Positions 15,535-25,407 of a stretch of DNA of 64,000 nt are shown piece by piece. The notes beneath the pieces were generated by a model. It made no database searches. It was not told where the DNA came from and worked only from the letters and a program-made list of their open reading frames with translations. Location: contig NZ_JAATVU010000004.1 in assembly GCF_013184745.1 (NCBI RefSeq), forward strand, positions 62,001 to 126,000, given 5' to 3'. Source of the DNA: Mangrovicoccus sp. HB161399 (lineage in GTDB: Bacteria; Pseudomonadota; Alphaproteobacteria; Rhodobacterales; Rhodobacteraceae). Position 1 is the first letter of the stretch. Each line of letters starts with the position of its first letter. Made by a program: the position numbers and the translations under genes.

Positions 15535-17186
15535 GATCCTGTCTTCCTCTTCGGCATCGCGCGCGGACCCGGCCGCGGCGGTCAGTTCGTTCCGGCCAGC
15601 GGCGCGGTCAGCGCATGGGCGGTGTCCAGCTGGCTGGGCCGGGACATCGGCACCGTTAGCCGTTCCGGCAGGCGGCCGAAACCCGCCATCGCGGCGGCAG
15701 GCCCGGTTCCGGGCGGCCGGCCGGCGCCGGTTCGGCTGCCTCCCGTCCAACGGCCCGCCCGGGAGCGGGCCGACGCGGCCCATAGCGGCCAAGCCGCTGC
15801 AGGCCCTGCCCAGGCAGTGCCCGGTGGCCTCCCCCCGTTTCCGGAAACCCCAGATGCGCGATCCCGGCCGGCAGACGGGCCGGGCTGCGGTTGCCGCACT
15901 GGACGGCCCGGATGTGGAGACGGTCCCGGGTTGGGTCCGGAGGCGCGCATAGCTGGTCTGGCGGTTGCAGGCGGCGGGTGTCCTCGACGGGGGCTCCGGG
16001 ATCGGGCCGGGGCAAGTCCCGTGCCGCATGGTGCCACCTGACGGAAGCGGCGGCATTCATCCGTCCGGCGGTCTGCAGGTTCCTGCCCCTCGTTCCGGCT
16101 CGTGGGCGCGCTCGGCGCGGGCATCGGGCTGGGCGCCAGCAGCACCCCGGGACGGGCGATGTCGATCCCGGCCGCGCGGTTCTGCCCGGTCCGGTGGCCG
16201 GGCGCACGCGGCCCGCTTTCCCGGGATGGGCACAGCCCCTCCGCAGCCATTGGCTGGCCGGGATCGCCCGCCAGCCGTTCCGCGGAGGCCAAGTCCTGCC
16301 CCGCCGAGGCATGCGGCAGAGGCAGGCTGCGCCCTTTGAAAGCGCTTCCGTCGCAAGCCGTGCAGGCCGTCGCCCTGGCGGTCTGGCGCGGCGGACAAAG
16401 GAGGTCGGCGGGATGCGGCGGGCGTCCCGGAACGCATCCGGCCCCAACCGCGCCGGAACGCCCGACCTCGCGGCGTTTCTGCTGCCTGGCGGGGATGCGG
16501 CTGCGCAGCGTCTTTTCCCGTTCCGTGGCGGCTGGCACCGCGGGTGAGTTCTACCTCGGTTGCGGCACTGGCTCCGGTTGAGATTGGTTTGGCGAGTACT
16601 TCGCGGAAAGCCGCGACCGGGGTCCGGCAGCCGGAGCACTTGCTCGGCTCGGCGTCGAGGCGGTCGCAAATCGACCTCATGGATCGATTTGGGAGTGCCG
16701 ACACCGCGGTGTCCCGGGGCAGATGGCGGTGCCCGCGGTGGTCTCTGGAAGCCTGCGCGGGGCTCGGTGCTGACGCGGCCGGGCGGCGCCGGAAAGCTGT
16801 CCTGTTCCGGCACGTCGCGCGCCTGGATCGGATCGTGGGGCTCGGCCGCCCTGAGGGCGCGGGCCAACTTCCGGGCAAAGGCGATGCACGGCCTCTCCCC
16901 TGCCGATGGCGGGACGGGCCGTCGCTGCGCCATTTCCGGAGCGGTCCTGGCATCCGCGCCTCGCGCCCGGCTCGCGGGACGAATTTCGCATTTGCCGTGC
17001 AGGTGCCGTGCCGAGGCGCCGATGCCGCCGCGGATATTCGGTAGCGGGGTCGGGATCCGCCGATCCGGCGGGATGCGCTTCCCGAGTGCCACCCGGCATT
17101 GGCCGTCCGTCGCCTCCGCATCTCCAGCGCCCATCCCGACTATCTGCTTCGGGCGCTGCCGAAAGGCCGACCGGACCGGCGCCGCG
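15535..17186. other. 1.65-kb spacer with no credible gene
   Basis: All long open frames here translate to low-complexity Arg/Pro/Gly/Ala strings with no domain, signal peptide or membrane pattern, and none has a good ribosome binding site. No transposase remnant, tRNA or repeat array was recognised. Such a gap is odd in a window where most genes overlap or nearly touch. Confidence 0.5.
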
Positions 17187-17882
17187 TCAGGCTGGCGGGG
17201 CCATCATCCGTGCGCCGTCGAGGATGGAGAAGACCGGCACAGGCAGTGCCTGCCGCAGCGCACCCGCATAGGGCGGCAGGTTCCCGCATTCCAGGACCAG
17301 CGCCCCCGCCCCGGGATGCTCCGCGATCAGCCGGCGGGCGCGGGCGAGCACGGCCGCCTCCATCTCGCCGCGGTCGAACCCCCGGCGCTGCGCGGATTTC
17401 GGGGCCAGGAAGGTCTCGCGGAACAGCGTGCTCTCCGACATGCCGCCGATCCGCACCGCTCCGGCATCCGTTCCGGCGGCGGCGAGGATGCGGGGTCCCA
17501 GCGCGGCCTCCGAGGCGGTCAGCACCGCGACCGGCCGCCCGCCAGTCATCGCCTGCACCAGGGGGATCAGGCAGAGGCCGGAGAGCAGGCAGGGAACGCG
17601 CACCGAGGCCGCGATCTCGGCCTGCACCGACATCAGGAAGCCGCAGGTGGAGGTGATCAGGCAGGCGCCCTCGGCCTCCAGCTGCCGGGCCGCGGCGATG
17701 AAGCCTTCGACAAGGTCCGGCACCGGCTGCCCGTCCTGCACGATGCGGGTCGGATCGGCCCCCTCCACCAGCGCGACGCGGGTCGGCAGGTGGTAGCTCT
17801 CCGGGTTGCCCGCATCGCCCGGGATGCGCGGGAACACGGTGTCGAGGCTCAGGATGCCGATGAAGGGGGCGGGACGGGACAT
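17187..17882 (-). CDS. Aspartate/glutamate/hydantoin racemase family protein
   Basis: A 231-aa two-lobe racemase. Both catalytic cysteines of the cofactor-independent family are visible: one in LITSTCGFL and one in LVLECGNLPPYA, each ending a strand before a turn. The start at 17882 (MSRPAPFIGILSLDT) begins the first beta-strand. The family interconverts L and D forms of amino acids or hydantoins through the two thiols. Nearby L- and D-specific amino-acid oxidases fit a role in using both enantiomers. The exact substrate cannot be read from sequence. Confidence 0.85.
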   Translation of the reverse strand: MSRPAPFIGILSLDTVFPRIPGDAGNPESYHLPTRVALVEGADPTRIVQDGQPVPDLVEGFIAAARQLEAEGACLITSTCGFLMSVQAEIAASVRVPCLLSGLCLIPLVQAMTGGRPVAVLTASEAALGPRILAAAGTDAGAVRIGGMSESTLFRETFLAPKSAQRRGFDRGEMEAAVLARARRLIAEHPGAGALVLECGNLPPYAGALRQALPVPVFSILDGARMMAPPA

Positions 17883-18295
17883 GCGGAAGGACGCTCCGGA
17901 CGGGACACGGGACGGAAGCTGCCTAGGGCGGCGGCGCGGCCGACGCAATCCGCTTCGCTGCCATGCCGGGCCCCGTCCCCTGCCCCGGCTTGTCCTGCAC
18001 AGGCGCCCCCCCGGTCTTCGCGGCGTCCCGGAGATCTGCATCGGCCGGTGATGTCCATGTGCCCTGCCGGGTCCCTCGGGGCGCGTTCGGCCGTGCATGC
18101 GGCAGGTCCCCGTTTCCGAGGACGGTCCGGTCCCTTGACGAGGCAAAGCCTCCTGAGGTCGAGGCGCGTCCCGTGCCGGCGGGCCGCAGGGGCTCCTTGT
18201 CCGGCAAGCCATGCCGGATCAAGAGGCAGGCCCGGCCGATGCCGGGCCGGTGCCGGAGGCAGCGCGGATCGGCAGGGGCCGCGCCGCCCGGCCGG
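17883..18295. other. Intergenic spacer, nothing recognised
   Basis: 413 bp of GC-rich DNA upstream of the racemase gene and downstream of the amine oxidase gene. No gene, RNA or regulatory site could be supported. Confidence 0.5.
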
Positions 18296-19939
18296 TCACT
18301 CCGGCAGCTGCACCGGGCCGCAATCCGCCCAGAGATCGCCGGGACCCGGGTTCTCCGCGTGGCTGCCGCCGCCGAGATGCGCCATGATCCCCCAGACCGC
18401 GTTCAGCGCCGTTTGCACCGCGCCCTCCACCCAGGCCGGGGTCCAGCTGACGCCGTCGCCCGCCAGGAACAGGCCGCGCTCCGCCGCGGGCAGGTCCGCT
18501 TGCATGAAATGGCCGTAGATGCGGTGGTTGTAGCGGTAGTGCCCGGGCAGCGCGCCCTTGAAGGCGCCCAGGAAATCCGCATCCGCCTCCCAGCTGACGC
18601 AGATCGGGCGGCCCCGGATATGCGAGGCGATGTCGACGCCGGGATAGATCCGGGCCAGCGCCTTGAGCGCCAGCTCGACCCGCTTCTCTTCCGGCAGCGG
18701 CAGCACCTTCAGCGCGTCGGTCATCCAGGAATAGCTCAGGCAGATCACGCCCGGGCGGTCCGGACCGTTGTCGAAGAAATAGGTCCCCCGCGTCAGGCGG
18801 TCGGTCAGGGTCATCGACAGCAGCGGCCGACCGGTCGCCGGGTCGATGTCCTTCCAGAACGGCCGGTCCACCATCACGAAGGTCTTGGCCGCCTGCATGT
18901 AGCGCGTCCGGTCGAGCGCCATCCACAGCTTCTGGCCGAAGAGCTCCTCCTCGGTGTCGATCGCCGTGGTCAGCAGGTGCGTCTGGCAGGTGGCCAGCAC
19001 CGCGGCATAGCTTTGCTCGTTGCCCCATTGGTCGGTCACGGCGATCATCTCGCCCGCGCGGTGCAGCCGGGTGACCCGGCTGCGCGTCGCGCCGCCGTTG
19101 AGCGAGGCCAGCGTCGTGCCCTCCGGCCAGTGCGCGCAGGGCGGGGCCGCATGCCAGAGCCGGTGCAGCACCTGCTCCGCCCCGCCGACCACATAGCGCT
19201 GCTCGTCATCGAGGCCGAGCAGGTTCACCCGCAGGATCTCCAGCATCGAGTTCGGGAAATCGCTGTCCCAGCCGCCGGTGCCGAAACCGACCTGTCCGAA
19301 CACTTCGCGGGCGCGGAAACCGAGGCTCTGGAAGGCGCGCGACCCGGCGATGAAATCGTAGAAGGTCCGCTCGTCCCAGAGCTTCACAAGCGGATCCCAG
19401 ATCGCCTTGATCCGGGTGACGTCTCGGGCGCGGATCGCCGCCTGCAGCTCGGGGAAGGCCGCCTGCTCGGCCAGGGCGGCGTCATAGGCGGCGGCGATTT
19501 CGGCATAGAGCGGCGGCAGGTCGGACAGCGTGCGGGCGAAATGGGTCTCGCCCTCCAGATCGACGACGGTGGAGCCCGCCGCGGCGGTCAGAGGGTTCGG
19601 GAAGGGCCGGGTCTCGCAGCCGGCCAGGCCGAGATAGTGGTAGAACCCCTTGGAGGAGACCGGGAAGCGCATGCCGCCCAGCTCGGCCACGATGCCGTCG
19701 GAACCCTCGAAGGTTTCGGACCGCAGCCGCCCGCCGAACTTTCCCGACTCGTGGATCACCGGGCGCAGCCCCAGTTTCATCAGTTCGTAGGCGGCGATGA
19801 TCCCGGCGGCTCCCGCGCCGATCACCGCAACCGGCGTGCCCGCCATGTCGCGCGGCACCTGTCCCAGCCCGGCGGGATGGGTGATCCAGCCGTCATGGGC
19901 GAAGGGGAAGTCGGGGCCGAAGGCGGACAGGTCGGACAT
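18296..19939 (-). CDS. FAD-dependent amine oxidase (L-amino-acid oxidase / tryptophan 2-monooxygenase type)
   Basis: A 547-aa flavoprotein. The dinucleotide-binding fold VAVIGAGAAGIIAAYELMKLG starts near residue 36, followed by the Glu-containing HESGKFGGRLRSE and the GGMRFPVS motif of the monoamine-oxidase superfamily. The C-terminal FAD contact GLFLAGDGVSWTPAWVEGA is intact. Length and the extended N-terminus resemble IaaM-like tryptophan 2-monooxygenases and bacterial L-amino-acid oxidases. No signal peptide. It lies 25 bases after a transporter gene on the same strand and is likely co-transcribed with it. It should oxidise an L-amino acid or amine, producing H2O2 or a keto acid or amide. 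Confidence 0.88.
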   Translation of the reverse strand: MSDLSAFGPDFPFAHDGWITHPAGLGQVPRDMAGTPVAVIGAGAAGIIAAYELMKLGLRPVIHESGKFGGRLRSETFEGSDGIVAELGGMRFPVSSKGFYHYLGLAGCETRPFPNPLTAAAGSTVVDLEGETHFARTLSDLPPLYAEIAAAYDAALAEQAAFPELQAAIRARDVTRIKAIWDPLVKLWDERTFYDFIAGSRAFQSLGFRAREVFGQVGFGTGGWDSDFPNSMLEILRVNLLGLDDEQRYVVGGAEQVLHRLWHAAPPCAHWPEGTTLASLNGGATRSRVTRLHRAGEMIAVTDQWGNEQSYAAVLATCQTHLLTTAIDTEEELFGQKLWMALDRTRYMQAAKTFVMVDRPFWKDIDPATGRPLLSMTLTDRLTRGTYFFDNGPDRPGVICLSYSWMTDALKVLPLPEEKRVELALKALARIYPGVDIASHIRGRPICVSWEADADFLGAFKGALPGHYRYNHRIYGHFMQADLPAAERGLFLAGDGVSWTPAWVEGAVQTALNAVWGIMAHLGGGSHAENPGPGDLWADCGPVQLPE

Positions 19940-19964
19940 GGGCGGGTTCCTCTGGGGACGGGGG

Positions 19965-21353
19965 TCAGCCGCCGGCCCGGTAGACGGCGGCGATCAGGAG
20001 CGCGCCGCAGGCCATCACGGCCAGGGCGAAGCGCAGGTTCCAGCGATGGGCGACCCGCGCCGCGGAGACGCCGCAGAGCCGCCCGGTGATCAGGGTCATC
20101 GCGCTGATCGGGTTGACGCAGATCGCCACCGCCCAGCCGATGCACAGCGCCAGGCCGAGCGCGGTCGGATGGTGTTCCCCCAGAGCGGTCGGCCCCAGCA
20201 CCTGCGCGGCCATCACCACGAAGATGCTGTTGGGCAGGTAGAGCGAGGCGGCCAGCGGAATCGAGGCGAAGGCCGCCAGCAGCACCGGCAGAGAGGCGAA
20301 GCCGCCGGACATCAGCAGCGGCCAGAGCGGGCTGGCCTGGATCGCCGCCGAAAGCGCGGCGCCGATGACATTGGCTGCCATGAAGAGCGCGCTTTCCGAG
20401 CGCAGGTCGCCGAGCGCGGCGAGCCCCTCGCCCAGCCTCCGGCCGAAGCTTCCGCGCGGCCCTTCCAGCGCCAGCCAGCCAAGGGTGAAGACCGGCAGCA
20501 CGGTGACCGCCGTCAGGGTGAAGCCGAGTCCGGTCGCGCGGTGCAGCAGGATCGTCGCGGCCAGGAGCCCTGCGCTGGCCGCCAGCACCAGCGCCAGCGC
20601 GGCCGCACGCCCCTGCCCTGCCGGGCCTGCATCCCGGCCGGGGCGGGCCTCGGCGGGCAGGAGCGGCCAGCGCGCCGTCGCGGCCAGCATCGCCATGGTG
20701 AAGCCGAAGGCGATGGCGATCAGCCGCAACGGCTCCAGCGCGGGCAGGCCGGTGGTGACGATGGCAAAGCCCAGCGACAGGGGCGACCAGATCGTCACCA
20801 GCGCCGCGCCGCGCATCGCCGCCGCCACCATGGCGCGCCGCGCCGGGTCCGCGCGCGCGTCTCGGCCGTCCGCGGGCTCGGTCAGGTCGCCGATCATCGG
20901 GATGATGCCGACATTGAACATCAGCGCCATCGCCTGCGCGCCGGACAGCACCGCGCCGTAGCGGCGCCCGGGCGGCAGGCCGAGCAGGTAGCCCGCGGCA
21001 TCGCGGGTCAGCGCGGCACGCTTGACCGGCTGGCGCAGGAACCCCAGCACCATCATCAGCGCGGCAAATCCCGTGCCCTGGACCACCGCCCGCCACAGTC
21101 CGGGCAACGCGTCCGGCAGCAGCACCGCGGCGGCTGCCACCCCTGCGGCTGCCAGCGCCACGAAGAGCCGCGCCATCGGGATCAGCAGCGTCCACTGGGT
21201 CGCGATCCAGATCAGCGCCAGCCCCGCCGAGGCATCGCCGAGCCAGGCCCGCCCGGTTGCCGCGCCCGCCACGAGGCACAGGATGATGCCGGCCTGCATC
21301 GCCGCGACGGCGGGCATGGCGGCTTGGCGGAACGGGGCGGCGGCGTCGCTCAT
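19965..21353 (-). CDS. Multi-helix permease, ion-transporter (IT) superfamily-like
   Basis: A 462-aa integral membrane protein with about 11-12 hydrophobic helices. Two related halves are suggested: FNVGIIPMIGDL in the first and the proline-interrupted NPISAMTLITGRLCG segment in the second, the kind of re-entrant loops seen in ArsB/NhaD/SLC13-type carriers. No closer family is certain. It is the first gene ahead of the amine oxidase and probably imports its substrate. No binding-protein or ATPase partner is adjacent. Confidence 0.65.
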   Translation of the reverse strand: MSDAAAPFRQAAMPAVAAMQAGIILCLVAGAATGRAWLGDASAGLALIWIATQWTLLIPMARLFVALAAAGVAAAAVLLPDALPGLWRAVVQGTGFAALMMVLGFLRQPVKRAALTRDAAGYLLGLPPGRRYGAVLSGAQAMALMFNVGIIPMIGDLTEPADGRDARADPARRAMVAAAMRGAALVTIWSPLSLGFAIVTTGLPALEPLRLIAIAFGFTMAMLAATARWPLLPAEARPGRDAGPAGQGRAAALALVLAASAGLLAATILLHRATGLGFTLTAVTVLPVFTLGWLALEGPRGSFGRRLGEGLAALGDLRSESALFMAANVIGAALSAAIQASPLWPLLMSGGFASLPVLLAAFASIPLAASLYLPNSIFVVMAAQVLGPTALGEHHPTALGLALCIGWAVAICVNPISAMTLITGRLCGVSAARVAHRWNLRFALAVMACGALLIAAVYRAGG

Positions 21354-22994
21354 TGGTCACTCTCTCGTGCTCGGACTGGTACGGACGGCGGCGCGGCACA
21401 TGGGGAACGCGGCCGCCGCGCAGGCCGGAGCGTAGGACATGCGGAAGACCGGCGAAATGCCGAATGGCGCTCCGGGAGGCACTGCCGCAGCCGCGTTTCC
21501 TGCCGCGCGGGCTGCGGCGTGCGCCTCGCGGAGCGTTCCGCGGACCATGCCGCAGGCGAGCAGGACAGTGCTGCAGGACGGTGGCATGGCCGTCATGGCA
21601 GACGTGCTCCGCCGGGAGGCGGCCCGGACCTTCGGCTGCAAGGGGGGCGGGCGCGGCACCATGGCCATCCTGCACGTTCCGCCGGGCAGGCCGCTTCCTT
21701 TCTTGGAGGGCGGCACCGGTTTGCCGGGCGGGAGGGCAGCGGCATGCCTCCTCCCGGTCCCGGCGCGGGGCCGCACGCGTTCCGGCCGGCCGCCGTGCCG
21801 GAAACGATGTGGCCGCGGACCGCCCGTGCGCCGCGCAGCCGACGCTTGCCGGTCGGCGCGCTGGTCCATCGGGCCGAAAACCGTTCCATGGCGCGGAAGA
21901 TCTGCGGTCCTCGCCGCAGCGTTGCCGGAAAGCCTCCTGCCTCCGGGCCGCGGCCGGCCGTGCGGGCAACGATCTCGCTCCCGACCGCCTGCGTGCCGGA
22001 CGGACGGGGCAGCGAGCAGCCGCAGGTTCCGATGCCGTGCTGCGCCGGGTGCAGAAACATCTGGCCGGAATCCGGGCCGCGGAGCGGCCATCGCAATGGC
22101 TACGGGATGGCGCTGTGGCCATAGATGCTCCGGCCTGCCGCCTGCTTGCGCTTGGAGCCGCGATCGCCGCGCCCGCGGCGGGGATACTGCAAGCGTTCCG
22201 CGCGAAGGTCCGGGCGGCAGGCCGGGCGCCGCATGGGCCGCGCTGCAACTCCGTCGGCCGGAAGAGGGCCGGAATGACCCTGGATGCTGCGATGTCGCGG
22301 CGGGATTCCGGCGGCCGCGCGACTGCCCCGGCGCAGATGCCGCGCGGCTGGCGGCAACCGGCGCCAGCAATCGTCCTGGCCGGAGCGGGAATGCCGGAAC
22401 CGCTTTCGGCAGGACTCCCGGCGCAGGAGGTCGCCGCGACGCTCTGCGCCGTCCCTTCCATGTCCCGTCGGGACGGGCCGCCGCGGCAGCTGGCAGAGGC
22501 CGGAGGAGGGCCAAGGGCGTCCCCTGTGACGATGGCAACGCGGTCCGCCGGCAGAGCTTCGGTCTGTGCAGGCTCGCGGCGGCTGGCGCGCGGGTTGCGG
22601 TGCGATGCCGGACGGTCTCGTCGGTTCCATCCGTGCGGTGACGGCCAATCCCAAGGTGCTTCAAACTGGCCGGTCCTTGCAACCGGCCCGGCAGTTGCGG
22701 CGCGCGGAGACTGGACTGCTTGGCGCTCCGGGCCTCCGGCGCACCCTGCGGCGGGGTCCTGTCCGCCAGCGGGAGGCCGATCGCCACCTGCCGGTGCCCC
22801 TTCGCCTGGAACGCGCGGAACGGGTGCCGGGCATCCGGCTTCTGCGCTGGATTCAGGCGGCCGCGGGGGCCTGTGCCCGGGGCCTCGCCGCCCTGCCATG
22901 GGCATGCCGGAGCGCCGGGCCGGGGCAGCCTCCATTGGCAGGGCTTGCCGGGGCATCGATGCTCTCCCTTGGCCAGGTTGCAGCGGAGCCTGCT
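21354..22994. other. 1.64-kb spacer with no credible gene
   Basis: Second long gap of the region, between the permease gene and the D-amino-acid dehydrogenase gene. Open frames give Arg/Cys/Pro-rich translations without family features. No insertion sequence ends, tRNA or repeat array seen. Its size nearly equals that of the first long gap. Confidence 0.5.
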
Positions 22995-24263
22995 TCAGGC
23001 GAAGCGGCGGGCGGAGAATGGCGCCGCGGCGATCTCGGGCTCCCGCCCGGCGATCAGGTCGGCGACCAGCGCGGCTGTCGCCGGGGCGGAGCAGAGGCCG
23101 ATATGGCCGTGGCCGAAGGCGTAGAAGACCCCCGCGCAGCCGCTGGCAGGGCCGATCACCGGCAGCCCGTCCGGGGTGGAGGGCCGGTTGCCCTGCCAGC
23201 GCGTTTCGGTCACGGCCGCCGTCTCCAGCCCGGCAAAGCACGAGACCAGCGCCTCGCGCAGGATCTCGGCCCGGTCCCAGTCGGGGGCGGCATCGGCGGT
23301 GGCAAATTCCACCTGGCCCGCGATCCGCAGGCCGCTTGCCGTGCGGGTGATCCCTGCCTTCAGGTCCTGCGGCATCACCGGAACCGGCAGCTCCGGGACC
23401 GGCCCGGAGAGCTCGACATGGTAGCCGCGCTCGGCCTCCAGAGGGACGCGGTCGCCGCAGGCGGCGGCAAGGCGGGCGGAGCGGATGCCCGCGGCCAGCA
23501 CGGCGGCGTCGCAGGCGATCTCGCCCTCCGCGGTCTCGACCGCGGCGATCCGGCCGCCTTCGCGGCGGAACCCGGTGGCGCGGGTGGCCGCCCGCGCCAT
23601 CCCGCGGTTTCCGCACCAGGCCGCAATCGCGGCAACATAGCCGCCCGGATCGGTGCAGTGGCCGCCGCCGGGAAGCAGCACCCCGAAGCCGTAGCGCGGC
23701 GCCAGCCCCGGCACCCTCGCTTCGATCTCCGCGCGGCCGAGCTCTTCCATCTCGACGCCGTTCATCCTCCGCAATTCCCAGCCCAGCCCGTCGCGGCCAT
23801 GGGCCTCGCGGTCGGCATAGAGGTAGAGCAGCCCGGTACGGCGGATGAACTCCGGCGCGCCGATCCCGGCGGCAATCGCGGCATGCCGGTCCGGCGCGCC
23901 GCGCAGGAGCCCGGCAAGTGCCGCGGCGGTGCGCTCCACCTTGGCGCGGCTCCGGCCCGCGGCGAGGAACTTCGCCAGCCAGGGCAGCAGCCGCGGCAGG
24001 TGGCGCCAGCGCACGGTCAGCGCGCCGCGGCGGTCGGCAAGGTAGCCCGGCACCTGCCGCCAGAGCCCGGGCATCGACATCGGCACGATCGAGGCGGGGC
24101 TTAGGAAGGCGGCATTGCCGAAGCTCGCGGCCTGCGCGCCGCCGGGCGCCTCCGGCTCGACGAGGGTGACCCGGTGTCCGTCGGCCAGCAGCGCGCGGCA
24201 GACCGCAACGCCGACGATGCCGCCCCCGATCACCACGACATGCCTGGTGTTCCTCTCCTTCAT
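22995..24263 (-). CDS. D-amino-acid dehydrogenase / DAO-family FAD oxidoreductase
   Basis: A 422-aa DadA-like flavoenzyme. The N-terminal Rossmann motif is VVVIGGGIVGVAVCRALLADGH, followed by the typical GAQAASFGNAAFLSPASIVPMSMPG stretch (in parts) seen in D-amino-acid dehydrogenases. The C-terminal active-site region has WQGNRPSTPDGLPVIGP and FYAFGHGHIGL, both family signatures. Start 24263 (MKERNTRHV) follows a GGAG-like site. It would oxidatively deaminate D-amino acids to keto acids. The divergent LysR regulator next to it probably controls it, and the racemase nearby could supply its substrate. Confidence 0.9.
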   Translation of the reverse strand: MKERNTRHVVVIGGGIVGVAVCRALLADGHRVTLVEPEAPGGAQAASFGNAAFLSPASIVPMSMPGLWRQVPGYLADRRGALTVRWRHLPRLLPWLAKFLAAGRSRAKVERTAAALAGLLRGAPDRHAAIAAGIGAPEFIRRTGLLYLYADREAHGRDGLGWELRRMNGVEMEELGRAEIEARVPGLAPRYGFGVLLPGGGHCTDPGGYVAAIAAWCGNRGMARAATRATGFRREGGRIAAVETAEGEIACDAAVLAAGIRSARLAAACGDRVPLEAERGYHVELSGPVPELPVPVMPQDLKAGITRTASGLRIAGQVEFATADAAPDWDRAEILREALVSCFAGLETAAVTETRWQGNRPSTPDGLPVIGPASGCAGVFYAFGHGHIGLCSAPATAALVADLIAGREPEIAAAPFSARRFA

Positions 24264-24480
24264 GGGTCTCCCTGCCTTCCGTCCCGTGCGGCCGCCGATG
24301 CCATGAGCGGGGCTCATGTGCCCTGCGGCGGCCGCGCCGCGGGGCGGTGGATCTTGTTTGCACGTGTTTTCGGCAGCCAGCGCACCGGACGCCCTGATTC
24401 AGCTTGCCAGAGCTGGCGTTCCGGGCGAACTCCTGAAATTCTCCGCGCGTCCTGAGTTTTTGTCATGCCGGAAAGGGCCA

Positions 24481-25401
24481 ATGCGCCGCTTCGTTCCCTC
24501 CCATTCCGCCCTGCTGGCCTTCGAGTCGGCCGCGCGCCACATGAGCTTCACCAAGGCCGCCGAGGATCTGGCGATCACCCAGAGCGGCGTCAGCCGCCAG
24601 ATCGGCAGCCTGGAATCCCTGCTCGGCGTGCGGCTGTTCGACCGCATGGGCTCCCGGCTGGTCCTGACCGAACCCGCCCGTGCCTATCTGGAGGAAGTGA
24701 CCGAGGCGCTGGACCGGCTGGAGCGCGCCTCGGTGAACTGCGTGCGCGGCGCGGCGCTGGACGAGGCGCTGACGGTCTGCGTCCACCCGACCTTCGCCTC
24801 GCGCTGGCTCGCGCCGCGGCTGGCGGGTTTTCTCGCCGGCCATCCCGAGACGGTGGTCGACCTGCACGCCGCCACCCAGGATCCGGATTTCTCCGAGATG
24901 CGCGTCGACCTGGCGGTGCTGCGCGGGCGGGGCACCTGGGCGAAGGCGCGCGCGCAGGAGCTGTTCCGCGAGCAGCTGGCCGTGGTCGCGGCGCCGGGGG
25001 TCTATCCGGGCGGGGCGCCGCGGGGCGTGCTGGATTTCGACACCTTCCCGACGCTGCAGAATGCCAGCCGCCCGGATCTGTGGCTGACTTGGCTGCGCGG
25101 CGCGGGCCTGTCGCATCGCGGGGCGATCCGCGGGCCGCGGTTCCCGCAGAGCGGCATGCTGATCGCGGCCGCGCGCAACCGGCTGGGGCTGGCGGTCGTG
25201 CCGCGCTCCTATGTCGAGGCGGAGCTGGCCTCCGGCGAGCTGGTGGAGCCGCTGGGCGGGCCGGTGCTGACATCGGACAGCTACTGGATGGTGCAGCCCG
25301 AGGAGCGGACCGTCTCCCCCGCGGCGCGCGCCTTCATGGCCTGGCTGGCCGAGGAAGCCCGCCGCGACCGCCGCGCCCTGTCCGGAGGGGCGCCGCCCTG
25401 A
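24481..25401 (+). CDS. LysR-family regulator, GcvA-like
   Basis: A 306-aa LysR-type regulator. The N-terminal helix-turn-helix is FTKAAEDLAITQSGVSRQIGSLE (split here in meaning: helix 2 FTKAAEDLAI, helix 3 QSGVSRQIGS), within the first 65 residues. The C-terminal effector domain includes the GcvA-like features ASRWLAPRLAGFLAGHPE and DLAVLRGRG. ATG at 24481 is in the standard place for MRRFVPSHSALLAFESAARHM. It is divergent from the D-amino-acid dehydrogenase gene across 217 bp, the classic arrangement for LysR control. It converges with the acylase gene 6 bases away. Confidence 0.9.
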   Translation: MRRFVPSHSALLAFESAARHMSFTKAAEDLAITQSGVSRQIGSLESLLGVRLFDRMGSRLVLTEPARAYLEEVTEALDRLERASVNCVRGAALDEALTVCVHPTFASRWLAPRLAGFLAGHPETVVDLHAATQDPDFSEMRVDLAVLRGRGTWAKARAQELFREQLAVVAAPGVYPGGAPRGVLDFDTFPTLQNASRPDLWLTWLRGAGLSHRGAIRGPRFPQSGMLIAAARNRLGLAVVPRSYVEAELASGELVEPLGGPVLTSDSYWMVQPEERTVSPAARAFMAWLAEEARRDRRALSGGAPP

Positions 25402-25407
25402 GGCAGG

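Noticed and set aside
16057-17134. Possible gene in the first long spacer
   Set aside because: Translations are low-complexity and lack hydrophobic core patterns, start signals or family motifs in all frames.
21439-22641. Possible 400-aa gene in the second long spacer
   Set aside because: Arg/Cys/Pro-rich translation without domain features; no ribosome binding site.
19822-24363. Very long minus-strand open frame of 1513 codons
   Set aside because: It crosses the permease, spacer and dehydrogenase genes in the wrong frame. Its translation is Arg/Pro/Gly-rich without domains, an effect of high GC.
24406-24417. GCCAG-AG-CTGGC repeat as a LysR operator
   Set aside because: It lacks the T-N11-A form with convincing flanks, so it is too weak to claim.
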